Assembly (NCBI GenBank): GCA_026873275.1
Contig: JANTUC010000009.1
Coordinates: forward strand, 310,001 to 374,000
Origin: Pseudopithomyces maydicus
Lineage: Eukaryota > Ascomycota > Dothideomycetes > Pleosporales > Didymosphaeriaceae
Reading direction: 5' to 3'
Length of the DNA: 64,000 nucleotides
Part shown: piece after piece, positions 1 through 12,533 of the stretch
Layout of the letters: each line of letters begins with the position of its first letter
Numbering within the stretch: the first letter of the stretch is position 1
Program-made: the position numbers and the translations under genes
The notes under the pieces: generated by a model
Databases searched by the model: none
Seen by the model: the letters and a program-made list of their open reading frames with translations, nothing else
What the model was told of the DNA's origin: nothing

Positions 1-867
1 AGGTTAGGTTGAATCCTATAGGAACGGACGGGACTCTTCCCACCCGGCCGCTGCTGCAATAATAGATGCATTCTGCGTTTGATTGTACAGTGGTCCCACT
101 CCTACCCTGAAATTGGGTCGGTAACTACCAAGACTGTCGTGAATAAAAAACGATAAAATGCCAATGACCCGATTGGTGAAGCTGCAGATATGGCTTGGTG
201 TCCAGGTATTCCGCGCGGATTCCATGCCTATACCAAACGTGATGATAGGAAGAGCTAACGATGAGTGCCAGCCATCTGCTTTTGGCCATATCCCGTCTGG
301 ACCTACTTTCATATGAAATAGTGACGATATAGCAACGGCCATAGATATATGTATATATGCTCCATATTCCAAGAATGACTCAATACACCAAATGCTGTTC
401 CGGCCTCTTTCTTATTGCATTGATATCGCTAGCGTTACACAGATGCTGCTGCAAGTTCATACGCATTGAAAATAAAGTCTTGATCACGGCCTTAGCAATG
501 TAGTGTAACAACACATGTGATTGCGACCAAGAAGTACGCTTGGAGAACACCCATTCGTGCTGTTGCTTACTGGGGGTTCGACCTTATCATCTTCTTATTC
601 ATTGGCCGAAGCTGGGCACACATATGTGCACATGCACCCAGACCGTAACGGGAAGCTGGCGCAAAATCCCAAAAGAATTAAAAAAAATCAAATCATCGTT
701 GATGCATCAGATGAAATGCATTGGCTCTTATTGAAGCGGAGGCCAGGAACACTAGTCCAGGCTCCCGGCAACACGTGATCAGAGACCAGGGTATGGCTTG
801 GCGTTCATGATCATCTACTGAGACTATCACTTTGCCAGTGCAGTACTCCACACACAACCAACACAAC
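1..867. other. Intergenic, upstream of BUD13
   Basis: No convincing gene is visible. A 118-codon minus-strand open frame (16-372) has no recognisable domain and no supporting splice or codon signal. The stretch just before 868 should hold the BUD13 promoter and leader. Confidence 0.5.
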
Positions 868-1901
868 ATGTCTCTCGCCGACTACCTCGCAAAAAACTAC
901 CTAACAGCAGACTCGGATAAGAAATCGAAAAAGCGCAAAAGAAAACATAAAGATGGAGGCCTTAAGATTGACGACGACGATATTTCAGGCTGGAATAAGG
1001 GCGCAGGAGACGACGACGATGATGCGCCTACGATTGGTATGAAGTTTGCTTTCTACACGTCTACTAGTTCACCTGCTAACAAGCATACAGCTGGAATGAC
1101 ACTTAACTCGAAAAAGTCGAAGAAGAAGTCGAGATCCGCCGAAGACAATGGTTGGAAAAAGTTGGCGTCGCCGCGCCCTCCACAGCCGCGCAGATTGCCG
1201 CCGACGAAGCTGCAGCGGACGCGATCATAGCCACGGCCGCTGCCGACCGCAAGCAAGCCGAGGAGAACGAAGACGAAGCGCCGGCGATAGAGGATACCGA
1301 AGGCGTGTTCTTGGAGTCCGGTGCCAGAGCTGGCTTACAAACGGCGGACCAGGTCGCTGCCGCTGTGAAAAAGAAGCAGGATGAGGAGAGGAGAAAGGCA
1401 GCGGAGGTGGCCAAGCAGGGCGGATCGGGAGAGACAATCTATCGAGATGCTAGCGGACGGATAATAAATGTAGCAATGAAGCGCGCAGAAGCCAGAAAGA
1501 AAGCGGAAGAGGAGGAAAAGAAGAAATTGGAGAAGGAGAGGGCGGCGCGAGGTGATGTGCAGAACGCTGAAGCAGCGCGACGGAAACAGCAGCTGCAAGA
1601 CGCGAAAGGCTTGACGGTTGCGCGGTATGCGGACGATGCCGAGCTCAACGACGAATTGAAAGAACAGGGAAGGTGGAACGATCCCGCCGCCGGCTTCCTG
1701 CGCAAGAAGAAAGCTGGTCGGAGTATCACTGGGAAACCGCTCTACAAAGGCTCATTCCAGCCGAACCGCTACAACATTCGACCGGGACACCGATGGGATG
1801 GCGTCGACAGAAGTAACGGGTTCGAAAGCGAATGGTTCAAATCTCGGAATCGGAAGGCCAACATTGAGAAGTTGGAGTATGCTTGGCAGATGGACGAGTA
1901 G
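868..1901 (+). CDS. BUD13: Pre-mRNA-splicing factor Bud13/Cwc26
   Basis: Bud13 is a subunit of the RES complex of the activated spliceosome and acts in the nucleus. The N-terminus MSLADYLAKNYL and the following Lys-rich block are family hallmarks. The C-terminal motif GNRYNIRPGHRWDGVDRSNG-like stretch (here PNRYNIRPGHRWDGVDRSNG), ending near residue 326, is the conserved Bud13 domain. Proposed exons are 868-1036 and 1091-1901; the 54-nt intron has a TGCTAAC branch point and ends in ACAG. The frame then changes inside the A5 run at 1156-1160. One extra A restores the conserved W-K-K-V-G-V segment and gives 326 aa. An alternative without a sequence error is an intron at 1037-1116, but that loses the W-K-x-V-G motif. 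Identity is secure; the middle is not. Confidence 0.93.
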
Positions 1902-2895
1902 ACGCGTTAGTTGGCTTTTGTCTTTGCCAGCTCATTGTATGTATATGGTTTATTGCATAGCGTGGCGTTGATAGTGCATTGTAGACGCAGCTCTACCTCG
2001 ATTGAAAGGCACTAAGAACTAAGATGAGATAGTCTTCGGATCAAATGTCTATAATTCTTCGGCGATACCATCTTTATTCTTTTGCATTCCTAAGACGACC
2101 GGTGCTGACTATGAGACTGATTTAGCTACTACCTAAATGCACGACCGTGCATATGTTGGTGGAGATGTCGGGGACATTATCAAAAACGAATCCATGCCAC
2201 CATTCAGCACGATACAATAAGGTCATCACAACAAAGGTGAAATTCTTCAGACACAATTGCCCGAAGTCGATCGACAAGGGAGAATTTTGTTCCAGCGTCG
2301 TAGACTCTGACCCACGCGCACCACCCTAACGTCAACCAACATTTCCGATAGGGCTGAATCCACTAGCTCCATCCTTCCTGCTGACAATACCAACCAAAAC
2401 AAAGCTCGAAAGGTCGGGCTGCTCCCCCGGCAATAAAATGCCGCACTGTGCATCCGATCCCCCTCAATGTTACATCGCATCCGCATCACTACTCCATAGC
2501 TTCGACGCGTGTGCCCTCAGAATAGCCCAGAAAGCGATCCCCTGCACGGGCCGCCGATGACGCTGACGCTGTGACCGGCTTTGTGGACCAGCCACTTTTC
2601 CCCATAGCCACAGGCGAACCAATCACGGAGGCAGATCGCCCATCGCTCTTAGCTTTCCGATCCACAGGTCGACCTCACATCACGCAAGGTGCCTGGGACT
2701 TTCACTCTTACACCTACTTTCACCAGCAGCGCGCATCCCACCACCACACGCGCATCTCTATCATCGTTACGCGCCCACATTCCAGCTTCACGCGACCCAA
2801 TTGAGCCTCTTGCTACTTCGCGACCGTTAAGTCCGGGTTTGCGGAGATTGAACGTCATTCCGTCACTACCGGTTCATCAGGTAACAAAACGCGCA
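1902..2895. other. Intergenic
   Basis: This holds the 3' end region of BUD13 and the promoter and leader of the Hva1-TUDOR gene. I see no further gene or repeat. Short open frames here lack any family features. Confidence 0.5.
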
Positions 2896-3925
2896 ATGGC
2901 TGATACCCAGATTCAAGAGGGCGACAAAGGTACGTGCGACTCTACCCCAAGCAGCTTGTGACCGACGATGGGAACAATCCGTGCTGCGCAAAGCTCAGAG
3001 CTTCATTGGCACTAATGCGCGCATGTGCGCGCAACCGAAGCACGCGCATTCGCTCATCACATACTCCCCGGCCTATACATATAAGAATCGGGCGCTAACC
3101 CGCCGTGTTGCAGTTTCCTGGCAATGGGGCTCCGGTAAACCCGGAGGTGAGGTTGCCGAGGTCAAGACGCAAGGCGAGATCGCCATCGAATCCAATCGAG
3201 GCAACACCATCAAGAAGAATGCGGATCCCGAGAACCCTGCAGTACACATCGAGCGGCCAGGTAACGATGTGGTGAAGCGTGCATCCGAGCTCGAGATTGA
3301 GGACAAGGCCAACGGCAACTCCGAGCAAGCCAACGGCGACTCCAAGGCCGAGGAGAAGCAACAAGAACCAGAGAAGGATGACAAGGCCGAGAAGGACGCT
3401 GAAGCTGACAAGAAGGACGAGCAGAAGCCAGCCGAACCGGAGAAGAAGGACGAGGAAATGAAGGATGCCCCTTCAACTGAGCAGAAGGACGCCGAGCCGG
3501 AGAAGTCTGACGACAAGACCGAGTCAAAGGAACAGAACGGCGTCGCTGAGGCGCCCGAGAAAAGCAAGGCCGAAGAGTCCAAGGACGAGCATAAAGAGGC
3601 CGCCCAAGACGAGAAGGAACCTGAAGCCGAGAAGGAAGCCGAAGAGCCCCAGGCTGGTGACAAGCGGAAAGCAGAGGAGCCTGCTACAGAGACAAACGGT
3701 GAAAAGGCCGATGAGGAGGAGCCTGCTTCGAAGAAAGCTAAGACGGATGAAGAGGACAAGTCAGAGGACAAGTCAGAAGAGAAGTCAGAGGAAAAGGCCA
3801 AGAAGCCGGGCCGTCCCAAGGGTAGCGCGAAGAAGGAGAAGAAAGAGCCCGCGAAGAAGAAGGAGCCCAAGAAGGCTGCTACCGCTGACGGTCAACCCAG
3901 GCGGTCGGCACGCAACAGGTCCTAG
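2896..3925 (+). CDS. Hypervirulence-associated (Hva1) TUDOR-domain protein with Lys/Glu-rich tail
   Basis: Exons are 2896-2929 and 3114-3925 (281 aa). The long first intron has a GTACGT donor and a GCTAAC branch point. The joined N-terminus (GDKVSWQWGSGKPGGEV, then GNTIKKNADPENPAVHIER and GNDVVKRASEL) matches the small Hva1_TUDOR (DUF2945) domain. That family is named after Cryptococcus HVA1; its molecular role is poorly known. From about residue 75 the protein is low-complexity Glu/Lys/Asp/Ala, ending in an AT-hook-like KKPGRPKG core and a basic tail. I infer a nuclear, chromatin- or nucleic-acid-associated protein. Only the TUDOR part is family-supported. Confidence 0.85.
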
Positions 3926-4759
3926 ATCACAGCTCGTGGTTAATGATGATATGGGACACGGAGCTCCAACGCTTCTGATCGAGCTTTCAACTGTCTCTGA
4001 TGAACTATGTTCAACGCTGCTTTCTGGCCTGTCATTTCACTTGGGGAGGTGCTCAAAATATCTCAGGGCACGCCTGGCAGAAAACAAGGCGTACATGGGT
4101 GCGGTGCGTCTCTATAACGATCCCAACGACGGTTTCATGTTGAAGGGTTCTCTTCGGAGACCTAGCGTTTAGCTGTACACTAACTGCTGCATTTGCTTCG
4201 GTTCCTCGGGAAAAGGTTTCACGGTTACTGCTGCCAATTGAAAAAAGTGATTATTATTGATTGTTCTATCTGTGATGTCTCGTCAGCTTTTGCACACGAA
4301 GAAAGATAACGTGTGATGAGCGAGTGCGTGATTCTTCAGTTTGGAAATGATCATTCAATGAGGCGAGCCTCTCCGATCCGTCTTGAAACTTGAAATTGGT
4401 TGATTCATCATGAAAGGGCGGTAGTAGTGGGATGGAGAAATCGAGCGACGTACCTGTACTTCTATAGCTGGAAATGTCATGTTATCGCTACACTACATAT
4501 GCGCGACTGATCTACGAGTTCAGTTGCCACTTAATTCTTGCGTTGCAATGCGCAAGAACGGCACAGCAGTGGTAGGGATTCTGTGGTGATGAAGAAAGGT
4601 TGAGCACAAGCGGTGAAAGTTCTTTTGCAAGCGAAAGTCTTGGCACCCAATCTCAATCTCATGGCGGACAATGCTCAGCCTTGGGCTCTCAATTTTGATG
4701 TAACCTTCTATCGAAATACCCAGATTACTCCTATGATGCCATATCTATGTGAAACATAT
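3926..4759. other. Intergenic between convergent genes
   Basis: 3' regions of the Hva1-TUDOR gene (+) and the MFS gene (-). No coding or structural feature recognised. Confidence 0.5.
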
Positions 4760-6234
4760 CTATACCTTCTCCCAGATAACCCAGCGCCTTCCCAAACAAG
4801 CCCACCGACTAAATATGAAACTTACCAAGCTGAGAGCGAGGATGCAACAGAGAAAGCCCACCATTGCTTCAGGCCCAACGGTTTGTACGAGCTCTCCGCT
4901 GATGGGAATGCAAACAAGTGTCGCCAGGGAAGCGACAAAGTACATTGACCCATAGTACCTTCCAAACTCATCTGCCCGGCACAACTGACCCACGCAAGCC
5001 GGCGTGAGTGCCATCCAACTCCCAGTGCCGAATCCAAACAAAGCGGCGAATACGTATAATGCAGGTAGTGACTTGGTTCCAAGCGGCAGCCATAGCGCCA
5101 GCATAACGACCAGTGTAAAAATGATCATCATCAAGAGTGTATTGAATCTTCCAAGCTTATCCGCAAGATAGCCTGGCAAGATACGTCCCAGGCATGAAAC
5201 CGCGTTCAGCACAGCGATCAAGTAGAAGCCTGTCTCCGGCGGAAAATTCGTAGCCACCGTCGCATACGTAGGCAGGATGCCCAAGCCCCCGAACAGCACG
5301 ACCTCAAACCCAAACACGCTGATGGTAAAAAGACTGAAACGCAGATCCCCAAAAATCCTCAACGACACAATCGCCTTCTTCTTCGCCCCCGTCGCAGGCG
5401 GGAACCTCGCCCTCAGCAAAATGTTACTCGGAATCAGGCACGCCAGGAACACGAACCCCAGGATCCGCAACGACCACGCATACCCATACTTGGGCAACGT
5501 CGTCTTCAACATCAACGGAATCATCAGTCCCCCCACCGAATTCCCCGCCATCGCAATCCCCTGCGCCAGCGCCCTCCTCGCCTTAAACCAATGCGCCACA
5601 GCCGTCAACCCCGTACACGTCAACATGGCGCCCGTGATCCCCCCAGGACCCCCACGCACAGAATCATTTGCCAGAACTCCCAGCACTCCGCCAGCAAGAA
5701 CATCATGACGACCCAGCCGGCGCTCCCGACCAGCGCGATCCACCGCGGACCGTACCGGTCGAACAGCGGGCCTACCCAGAGCCCGAGCGCCAGCGTCAGG
5801 TACACGAAGACGGAGGGGATCCAGCCGACGTCGCGGGCGGTGTAGGCCGAGAGCTGGTGCTGGTGCCAGTGGTCTTGGAGGGTGCCGATGGCGACGACGA
5901 AGCCGAAGGAGGGGAGGAGCATGAGGAATGCGCCGAGGACGACGAGCCAGGCGCGGAGGCCGCCTTCGGGGAAGTCGTCTTCGGAGTCGGGGGTGTGGGT
6001 TGAGGGTTCGTCGTTGGGGGAGATTTGGGGTCGGGGTGGTTTGGCGGATGTTGGGTTCGGTGTTGAGGTTTTCGTTGTGTGGTGGACCATCTTCGTGTCT
6101 AGGGAAGCCGGTCTTGAGGTTTTGGACGCTATTTTTCTCAGGGCGTTTTCTTCTTTATCGGTCGGGGCTGGTGCTCCCCCATGGCTGGGAGGCAAGTCTT
6201 GCAGTTGAACTGCTGGGTTCGCCAGCGCATCCAT
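4760..6234 (-). CDS. MFS transporter, monocarboxylate (MCT/Mch) type, one apparent frameshift
   Basis: A membrane transporter of the major facilitator superfamily. It begins with a hydrophilic tail of about 85 residues, then the family motif EGGLRAWLVVLGAF and about 12 membrane segments. Features include the loop GPLFDRYGPRW after TM2, KARRALAQGIAMAGNSVGG around TM4-TM5 and GYLADKLGRFNTL in the second half. This pattern matches fungal Mch-type monocarboxylate-like permeases; the substrate cannot be told. The frame breaks at a C6 run (G6 on the coding strand) at 5639-5644. Adding one base joins CVGVLGG to ITGAMLTCTG and gives exactly 492 codons. It is divergent from the Zn2Cys6 regulator gene across about 1.2 kb, a common regulator-transporter arrangement. 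Confidence 0.85.
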
Positions 6235-7400
6235 CTCTGTTACTTCTGCGGATCTGTGATTTTCCAGAGGGCAAATGAGAAGTATATGTATATGTATATT
6301 GCCAGACGCTTTATCGCCCTTCTTGATTGTCGTGTCTATCCAGACTCAACAATCCTCGTCGAATCAACCTATTTATCGGTCCTCCTCCCCCATGCCAACC
6401 ACGTATGACTCTTCTCTACGACATGGTATTAAAAATGCAGACCCTATCGGCAAGCGCTGGTCGAAAGTGGAGACCACTCCATGCAGACGGACCCCGCATT
6501 CGGAGTACTGGCTAACTGCGATAGGAGTACAAATACGCGCCCTTCGCATCGACATGTGTCCCGCACGCTGGATCTGGAAGTTATATTGTACTGTTGGATT
6601 GTTCGAGGTCGTTGGACGGCTTTGGCGAATCGGCTTCGTGATATTTTATGTGGGTGCTCTACCTAGCTGCGTTGTTCGTGTAGATTGACCCCGTTGCTTA
6701 GGAGAGGGATGATTCATTGCATATGAAATGAACCTAATGAGACGATCCTTTCTTGGACTTGCATTGGCAATCCGCTTTCAAACGGGTATACGAGGCGGTC
6801 GGCGTCTATGGCGATTATATATGCACCATCTAACTGCTAATTACGTTTGTACTCCGACATGATACTTGCGATCATTCCGAGTTTGCTCGATGGATTCCGT
6901 GTAGTGATTCATCGCGGATGCCCTTCCAGACCAATAATAGTTATATTCTACCGCCGTTCAGATCTGTATTCAAGACGTGTGTGTAGTCGCATCACTCAGG
7001 AACTTGTACGGTATGTTGTTTGACGAGTTTATAGTATCCGCAGGCATGTTCATGGCTAGAAACAACTTGCCTGTATCTCAGCCCAATCCTTGTCAAATAA
7101 AGACTGTAAAGTTTCTCGTGCGGGATGACAACGTGTGCACTCTCTCATAGTCAAATCAATGGATGCGATCCATCATCCTGCTCTTGATAACAACAAACGA
7201 AAATGAATTTTCATAAATATTAAAACTGCTTCCAATAACTAACATTCCCTAAACAAGCTTAGAAAAAGACAAGGCCCAGACAAGGTTGAGGATAAATCCC
7301 ACAAATCGCGTATTAGTAAGCGTCAGCTCTACGACCATTTCGGCAGCACCTTGCAGCCTCAAAATCCACGACAAGCTTTCTTCTAGGATACCTAGTACCA
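6235..7400. promoter_or_regulatory. Shared upstream region of divergent MFS and Zn2Cys6 genes
   Basis: About 1.17 kb between two divergent start codons, with no gene of its own that I can support. It must contain the promoters of both genes. I could not assign specific binding sites. Confidence 0.45.
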
Positions 7401-9510
7401 ATGTCTACTTCAGGTGTGCAAAAGCGGGGCTCGGCTTCCACTGTGCGGGTGCGTTGGTGCATATCCTGGCACAGAGTATGTAGATCCCAGCACTGACTCA
7501 CTGTACACAGGCCTGCGATTCGTGTCGGAAGAGAAAGAGGAGGTGTCTTTGGGACCAGGGAGCTAGCAAGTGCACGTACTGCACGCAGTTGAAGGAGGAA
7601 TGTGAGACTACGTATGTGCGCAAGCAGAGATCGAAGCCGCAGAGGAGGTAAGGTTCATGAGCCACGTGCATGCTTGCACTTGTATGCCCTGCGTGGTGCT
7701 AAGCAGAACAGAGAACGAGTCGCCGAGTATGAACGTCGGATCCAGAGTTTGGAGAATTTGCTCAAGGAACGGAATGATGTGCAGCCGCAGATTCAAGGCC
7801 AGCCTTTGCAGCCCCTGCCACCGAATGATGTGAACGATCAGATGCCGCTTTCAACATGGATGGACAATCTGCGTACAGAAGTCGACCAGTATCCGCTCTC
7901 TGCTGACCTAGATTTGGACCCTACGTTGTATGCTGGCCCATATCAGATGAACGCGGAGGCATCGTCTATTGTAGGTTCTGCGGTAGGGCAATCTGCCATC
8001 AGTAACGAAGCATCGGAGGAGTCCGTACTACAATCACTGGATAGCTTTCAGCCCTCCGCGGATTTCGAAGAGGACGCTGCGATACTGCAGGACCCTACAT
8101 TCCAACCAGCTTCAGACCTTGAGAGCCTCAGCATAGACGACTCGATCATCGTACCAACAACAACATGTGATAAAAGTCTTCCCTCGCCCGAACTAGGAGC
8201 TTCATTGCTCGCAGAGTTCCTCGTCGACTTCAACACCGTATTCGCCCTATATCGCCCCAACGACATCGCAGAACACATTCGAATCTGCTACGAAGGGCAC
8301 TCCGACGGGACTGCGCTCGCGTGGGCAAGTGCGTACGTGGTGCTGGGTATTGCGCATCGAGCGCGAGCTCAGAGTAACGTAGCAACGCCCATGGACAACG
8401 AGCTGGCGGACTACTACCTCTGCAGAATTCTCCCAACTGTTTCTGGACTGCTGATTGCCCCGCCGACATTAGGTCTCGTGCAGTGCTTGCTGGGGCTTTC
8501 CATGCTCATTCGGAGCTCGTCACATTCGCAGCCGAGCGGGATTTTTATATCGACGGCGCTTCGTATTGCTCAGTTTCTTGCATATGAGAATGGGGAGGCT
8601 CGAGATGACTCGGTTCGAGATGTAGAGCAAGAGAGACGAGTCTTCTGGTGTGCTTTCATGCTGGATACGGTAGAGTCTATTTGCTCCAATGCACCGACTA
8701 CGCATCGCAGGGAAGACATCAGAGCTCCGTTCCCCGATGAAAACCCCTCCGATTCTCTAGGCTCAGTGACAGCTGCCGAGGGGAACTGGAGGATCAACGT
8801 CTTCGCTCTGCGTATCCGTCTTGCTCTTGTCCAGTCCCAAGCCATTGAGGACGTATTTTCGGTCAACGCTCGTGGTCCAGACCTAGATTCCACAGCAAAG
8901 TCTGTTTTGGCAAAGCTCGAGGCCTGGCGTGACAACGATCTCTTCAGGATGAAGCCCGACCAGCTGATGCAGCTGCTCTACCGTTCCGACCTCATGCATG
9001 TCCTCGCAGTGGAAGCATCCTACTTCGCGACCGTCTTCCGCATACACGCGTTCCTCGCACTTGGCAAGAACCCCCTGATCAACCCGTTCTCAGCAGATGT
9101 CCTAGCCATCATAGCAGCGCAAAAGGAACACGGTGCGTATAAAGACGCAGAGCGGCTTCTCAGCCACTTAACATTAATACCCCACGGCGACATTGGTGTC
9201 TGCTGGTAAGTCATTCGTACTTTTGTAGATGATAACGAACTGAGATCAACACAGGATGATCAAACTCCCCGTCGTCGCGGCGTTCACAACGGTCTTGTCA
9301 CACCACCTCCACTCACCTTCCGACACGCTGAACACGGACACCATGGGCGAATACGCGCGCATCCTCAGCACACTTCGGGTTCTGGCTGAAAAGTCGCAAG
9401 ATCTGGAGCTATTGCGTGCGCGTGATGTTTGCATGGCGATGTTCTCGAGGGTGGAGACGAGATTGCGGGTCAAATGGATGGAGGAGCGGGCTGATGCGGG
9501 TGGTCTATGA
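7401..9510 (+). CDS. Zn2Cys6 fungal transcription factor
   Basis: A Gal4-type regulator of 644 aa. Exons are 7401-7448, 7511-7647, 7712-9205 and 9255-9510. The binuclear cluster spans residues 18-47 with spacing C-x2-C-x6-C-x8-C-x2-C-x6-C and basic RKRKRR between cysteines 2 and 3. A basic linker and coiled coil (RRERVAEYERRIQSLENLL) follow, as expected for a dimeric DNA-binding protein. The remainder resembles the fungal-specific middle homology domain. The third acceptor was chosen because only it keeps the linker in frame. The divergent transporter gene is a plausible but untested target. Confidence 0.9.
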
Positions 9511-10503
9511 TCGTACAGTCATTGGAAAAACCAACAAAGTTTTTTTTATATTAGTATAGATGATGAGTAATAGAAATATTGCAGAGCAAGGTAGTAGTCT
9601 GAAAGTATTACCTACATATGTAGGTGTGTAGGTATGATCGAGCGAATTAGGGTCGGGTAAATATTCGAACATTCTGGATTTGATCTGGTTTATAAAAGGT
9701 GGAGAAATACATGTCATAGACGCTTCTATGGACATTAAACAGGAATGATTTTTTGTTTGTCGAAATATTTGTCTTGCGTTCTTGGGCGGGTAATGTAGCC
9801 CCGCGCAGAGACAAACTCTATAATGCAAGGTCATGAACGGAGCCATTAATCTATACTCTGTAGTCTGATACTCGACTCAGAGCTCCATGTAGACGAGGAA
9901 CAAAAACCAATCACCACCTCGAAGAAGAAAGCGTCATAGAGTCATCCGCTCGCTATCTTATCAGATGCCTCCGACCCTCGCTGGCGACCCTGGTTTGTAA
10001 GTAGGTAGCCAAGCAACCATCTTCGCCCTGCAGGGCTGCATCTTTGTTCCTCACCCGTTCCGTTTACGGCAGCTCACCCCTCTGAACGAATCACACCCGT
10101 TGCCCCGTTACCCGTCTGCCTCCTAGAACCCATGGCGTCGATGCTAGTGCATCAGGGATCCCCATCGGCGGCGCCTGCGACGTGAATGGCACCAAGGCGG
10201 ATAGTCTACCGACATTAAACCCTTCCGCCGCGACGTCGCCGGCGGAATAATTGCGCCGCCCACAGCGAACCCTCTAATTGTGAGAAGGCTCTCGACGATC
10301 CACGGTGTAAAAGGGCATTCGGGCCTCCTTCCCTTTCGTCGCAAAAGGTGTTTCCTACACTCCTTCCCTCCCTCGCGAGCAGAGCCCCGCCTGCTGCCCC
10401 GCCGCAACCAGCTTGCGTGCTTCCTCCCCCGAAAGATAGATACCCCGTACATACATACGTACATACATATCCACGAAACCACACGCACACACATACCAAA
10501 AAC
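9511..10503. other. Intergenic
   Basis: 3' region of the Zn2Cys6 gene and promoter/leader of the arabinose dehydrogenase gene, with a short TACA-type repeat near 10448-10470. No gene recognised. Confidence 0.5.
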
Positions 10504-11866
10504 ATGGCGTCCACGCCCACGGAGCAACCCTCCACCACGCAAACGTTCCCCTCCCGCCAAAAGCCCCTCCCCTACACCAACGCAAACGGCCTCCGCACCC
10601 CGCTCTCCTCCATCCTGCCCCCCTCATCTTCGGCACCGCAACCTTCAACCACCAGTTCAACAACGACCCCTTCGCCCTCGACACGGTCGGCCTCGTCACC
10701 TCCGCCCTCACACACGGCATCCGCGCCTTCGACACATCGCCCTACTACGGCCCCTCGGAGCAGCTCCTCGGCGATGCCCTCGCCACCCCCTTCGTCCGCG
10801 AGACGTTCCCCCGCGCCTCGTACATGGTGCTCACCAAGGTCGGCCGCATAAAGGGCAACGAGTTCGACTACTCGCGGGAGTGGGTGCGCGCGAGCGTCAT
10901 GCGGTCGCTCGAGCGCCTGCACACGGATTACCTGGATCTGGTGTACTGCCACGACATTGAGTTCGTGTCCGCAGCGGAGGTCCTCGAGGCCGTCACCGAG
11001 CTGCGGCGCCTCAGAGACGAGGGCCACATCCGCTACGTCGGCATCTGCGGGTACCCCGTGGACGTGCTGGGCGACCGCGCGGAGATGATCCTCCGCGAGA
11101 CGGGCGAGCCCCTCGACGCCGTGCAATCGTATGCGCATTTCAACCTGCAGAACCAGACGCTGGGGGGTTCCAAGGGGATCGGGCGGCTCGCGGGCGCAGG
11201 CGTCGGCGTCGTGACCAACGCGTCGTGTCTTGGGATGGGGCTTCTGCGCCGCGAGGGCGTGCCCATAGGGGGCATGGGCGACTGGCATCCTGCGCCGCGG
11301 GGGCTGCGGCAGGCGGTGCACGAGGCGTCTGAGTTCTGCGACAAGCATGACGAGAAGATCGAGGTGATTGCCATACGGTGGGCGCTCGAGACGTGGGCGG
11401 CGAAGGGAGCGCTGTGCGGATCCCATGGGGATCCTGCGTCGGGCTTGCCGTGGAAGCACGAGAGTAATTCCGAGGTCGGCGGGACGAAGCTTGGGGTCAG
11501 CGTCATCGGGGTGTCGCATGCGAATGAGCTGGATAAGACGATGTTGGTGTGGCGGTCTATTCTGGATGGATTGGAGGGCGGCGAGCAGACGGCTGTGCGG
11601 GCGGGACGGTGGTACCGGGCGTGGGAGTGGTCGCGGAATAGGAAGAAGGCGGTGCAGATTTTGGCGGAGGGGGTGGAGGAGATTCTGGGGGAGTGGTTTA
11701 ATCATTCGTGGGAGAGTCCCGAGAAGGGGTTTGTGAATGAGAGGAAGAAGGGGGAAAGGAGGTGGTGGGTCAGGAGCCTTCTTCCATGTTGACGCCGGCG
11801 GCGAGTCCGGAGAGTAAGCCGGTGGAGGGTGGCGTGGGGGTTGAGAAGGATGTACCGCTGCGGTAG
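10504..11866 (+). CDS. ARA2: D-arabinose 1-dehydrogenase (aldo-keto reductase), two apparent frameshifts
   Basis: A cytosolic NAD-dependent aldo-keto reductase that oxidises D-arabinose to the lactone, a step toward D-erythroascorbate. The catalytic Asp and Tyr lie in FDTSPYYGPSE, the Lys in LTKVGR and the His in VYCHD. The segment LDAVQSYAHFNLQN and the C-terminal half fit fungal Ara2. The N-terminus is read from 10504. A C6 run at 10618-10623 lacks one C; restoring it gives LPPLIFGTATFN. Near the end, a G run around 11750-11755 also lacks one base. Restoring it replaces an abrupt stop at 11792 with a tail ending in VEKDVPLR at 11866. With both corrections the gene is exactly 455 codons. Confidence 0.88.
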
Positions 11867-12533
11867 GCGTGGTGGTCGTAGGTTGTGTAGATATTTTTGA
11901 ATCAAGCGTCTCTTATTGTGTGAGAAATATGCACCACATTTCTCACACCAAACTCACCCACACGCAGTCTACACAAGAAGTAACACACCACTCGCCCCGT
12001 CTCCCACACAAGCACTTGACAAAACTTGCTCAACTCCACAAAATCTTCAATTTCTATCCCACTACCAATTCATTCCCATCCCTTTCATCCCATTCCATAA
12101 TTCCATAACCCCTATATATAGAAATCCAAGCGCCATATATCCATCCCATTCATCCCATCCCATCCCATCATTGAAAAAAATCAGATATACGCCTTATATC
12201 AAACATCAAATACCACATACCCAAAAGCAAGATACACCCCATACCGCCTGTGATGGAGAGAAAAGGGAGAGAGGAAAAACGCCTGGACATGCTGGAGGAA
12301 GACTTACAACATCGTGAGGAGAGAGAGAGAAAGGTAATAGAGGAAAAGAAAAGAGAAAGATCAAGAGTCAGCATCGCTGCTTCGCTCGCTCGCTTCGTGC
12401 GTGGAGGTCAAGTAGATGGAGGGAAGGAGGACTGAAAGAGGGAATTTTGAACAAAGGAGAAAAAAGAAGGGGAAGGGAGGAGAAGAGAGAGGGGGGGATG
12501 AGCGTCCGTCCATCCGTCCGTTCAACCTCATCA
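11867..12533. other. Intergenic between convergent genes
   Basis: Low-complexity DNA downstream of both neighbours, C/A-rich then purine-rich. It includes a CATCC-type repeat near 12140-12169. No gene recognised. Confidence 0.5.
12140..12169. repeat. CATCC-type short tandem repeat
   Basis: Imperfect pentamer repeats visible in the sequence. Confidence 0.7.

Noticed and set aside
16..372. 118-codon minus-strand frame at the window start
   Set aside because: No domain, signal or family resemblance; could be chance.
1037..1116. An 80-nt BUD13 intron that avoids a frameshift
   Set aside because: Possible, but it loses the W-K-K-V-G block and uses a weaker acceptor than the 54-nt intron; kept as the alternative.
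3073..3870. Ser/Phe-rich minus-strand frame opposite the Hva1-TUDOR gene
   Set aside because: Complement of the Glu/Lys-rich tail; no independent features.
4760..6234. Calling the frame-broken genes pseudogenes
   Set aside because: Each gene has a single-base fault at short runs, no other decay, and essential genes show the same fault.
10572..11705. Long minus-strand frame opposite the arabinose dehydrogenase gene
   Set aside because: Antisense shadow of a clear aldo-keto reductase; Arg/His/Leu-rich composition typical of a complement frame.
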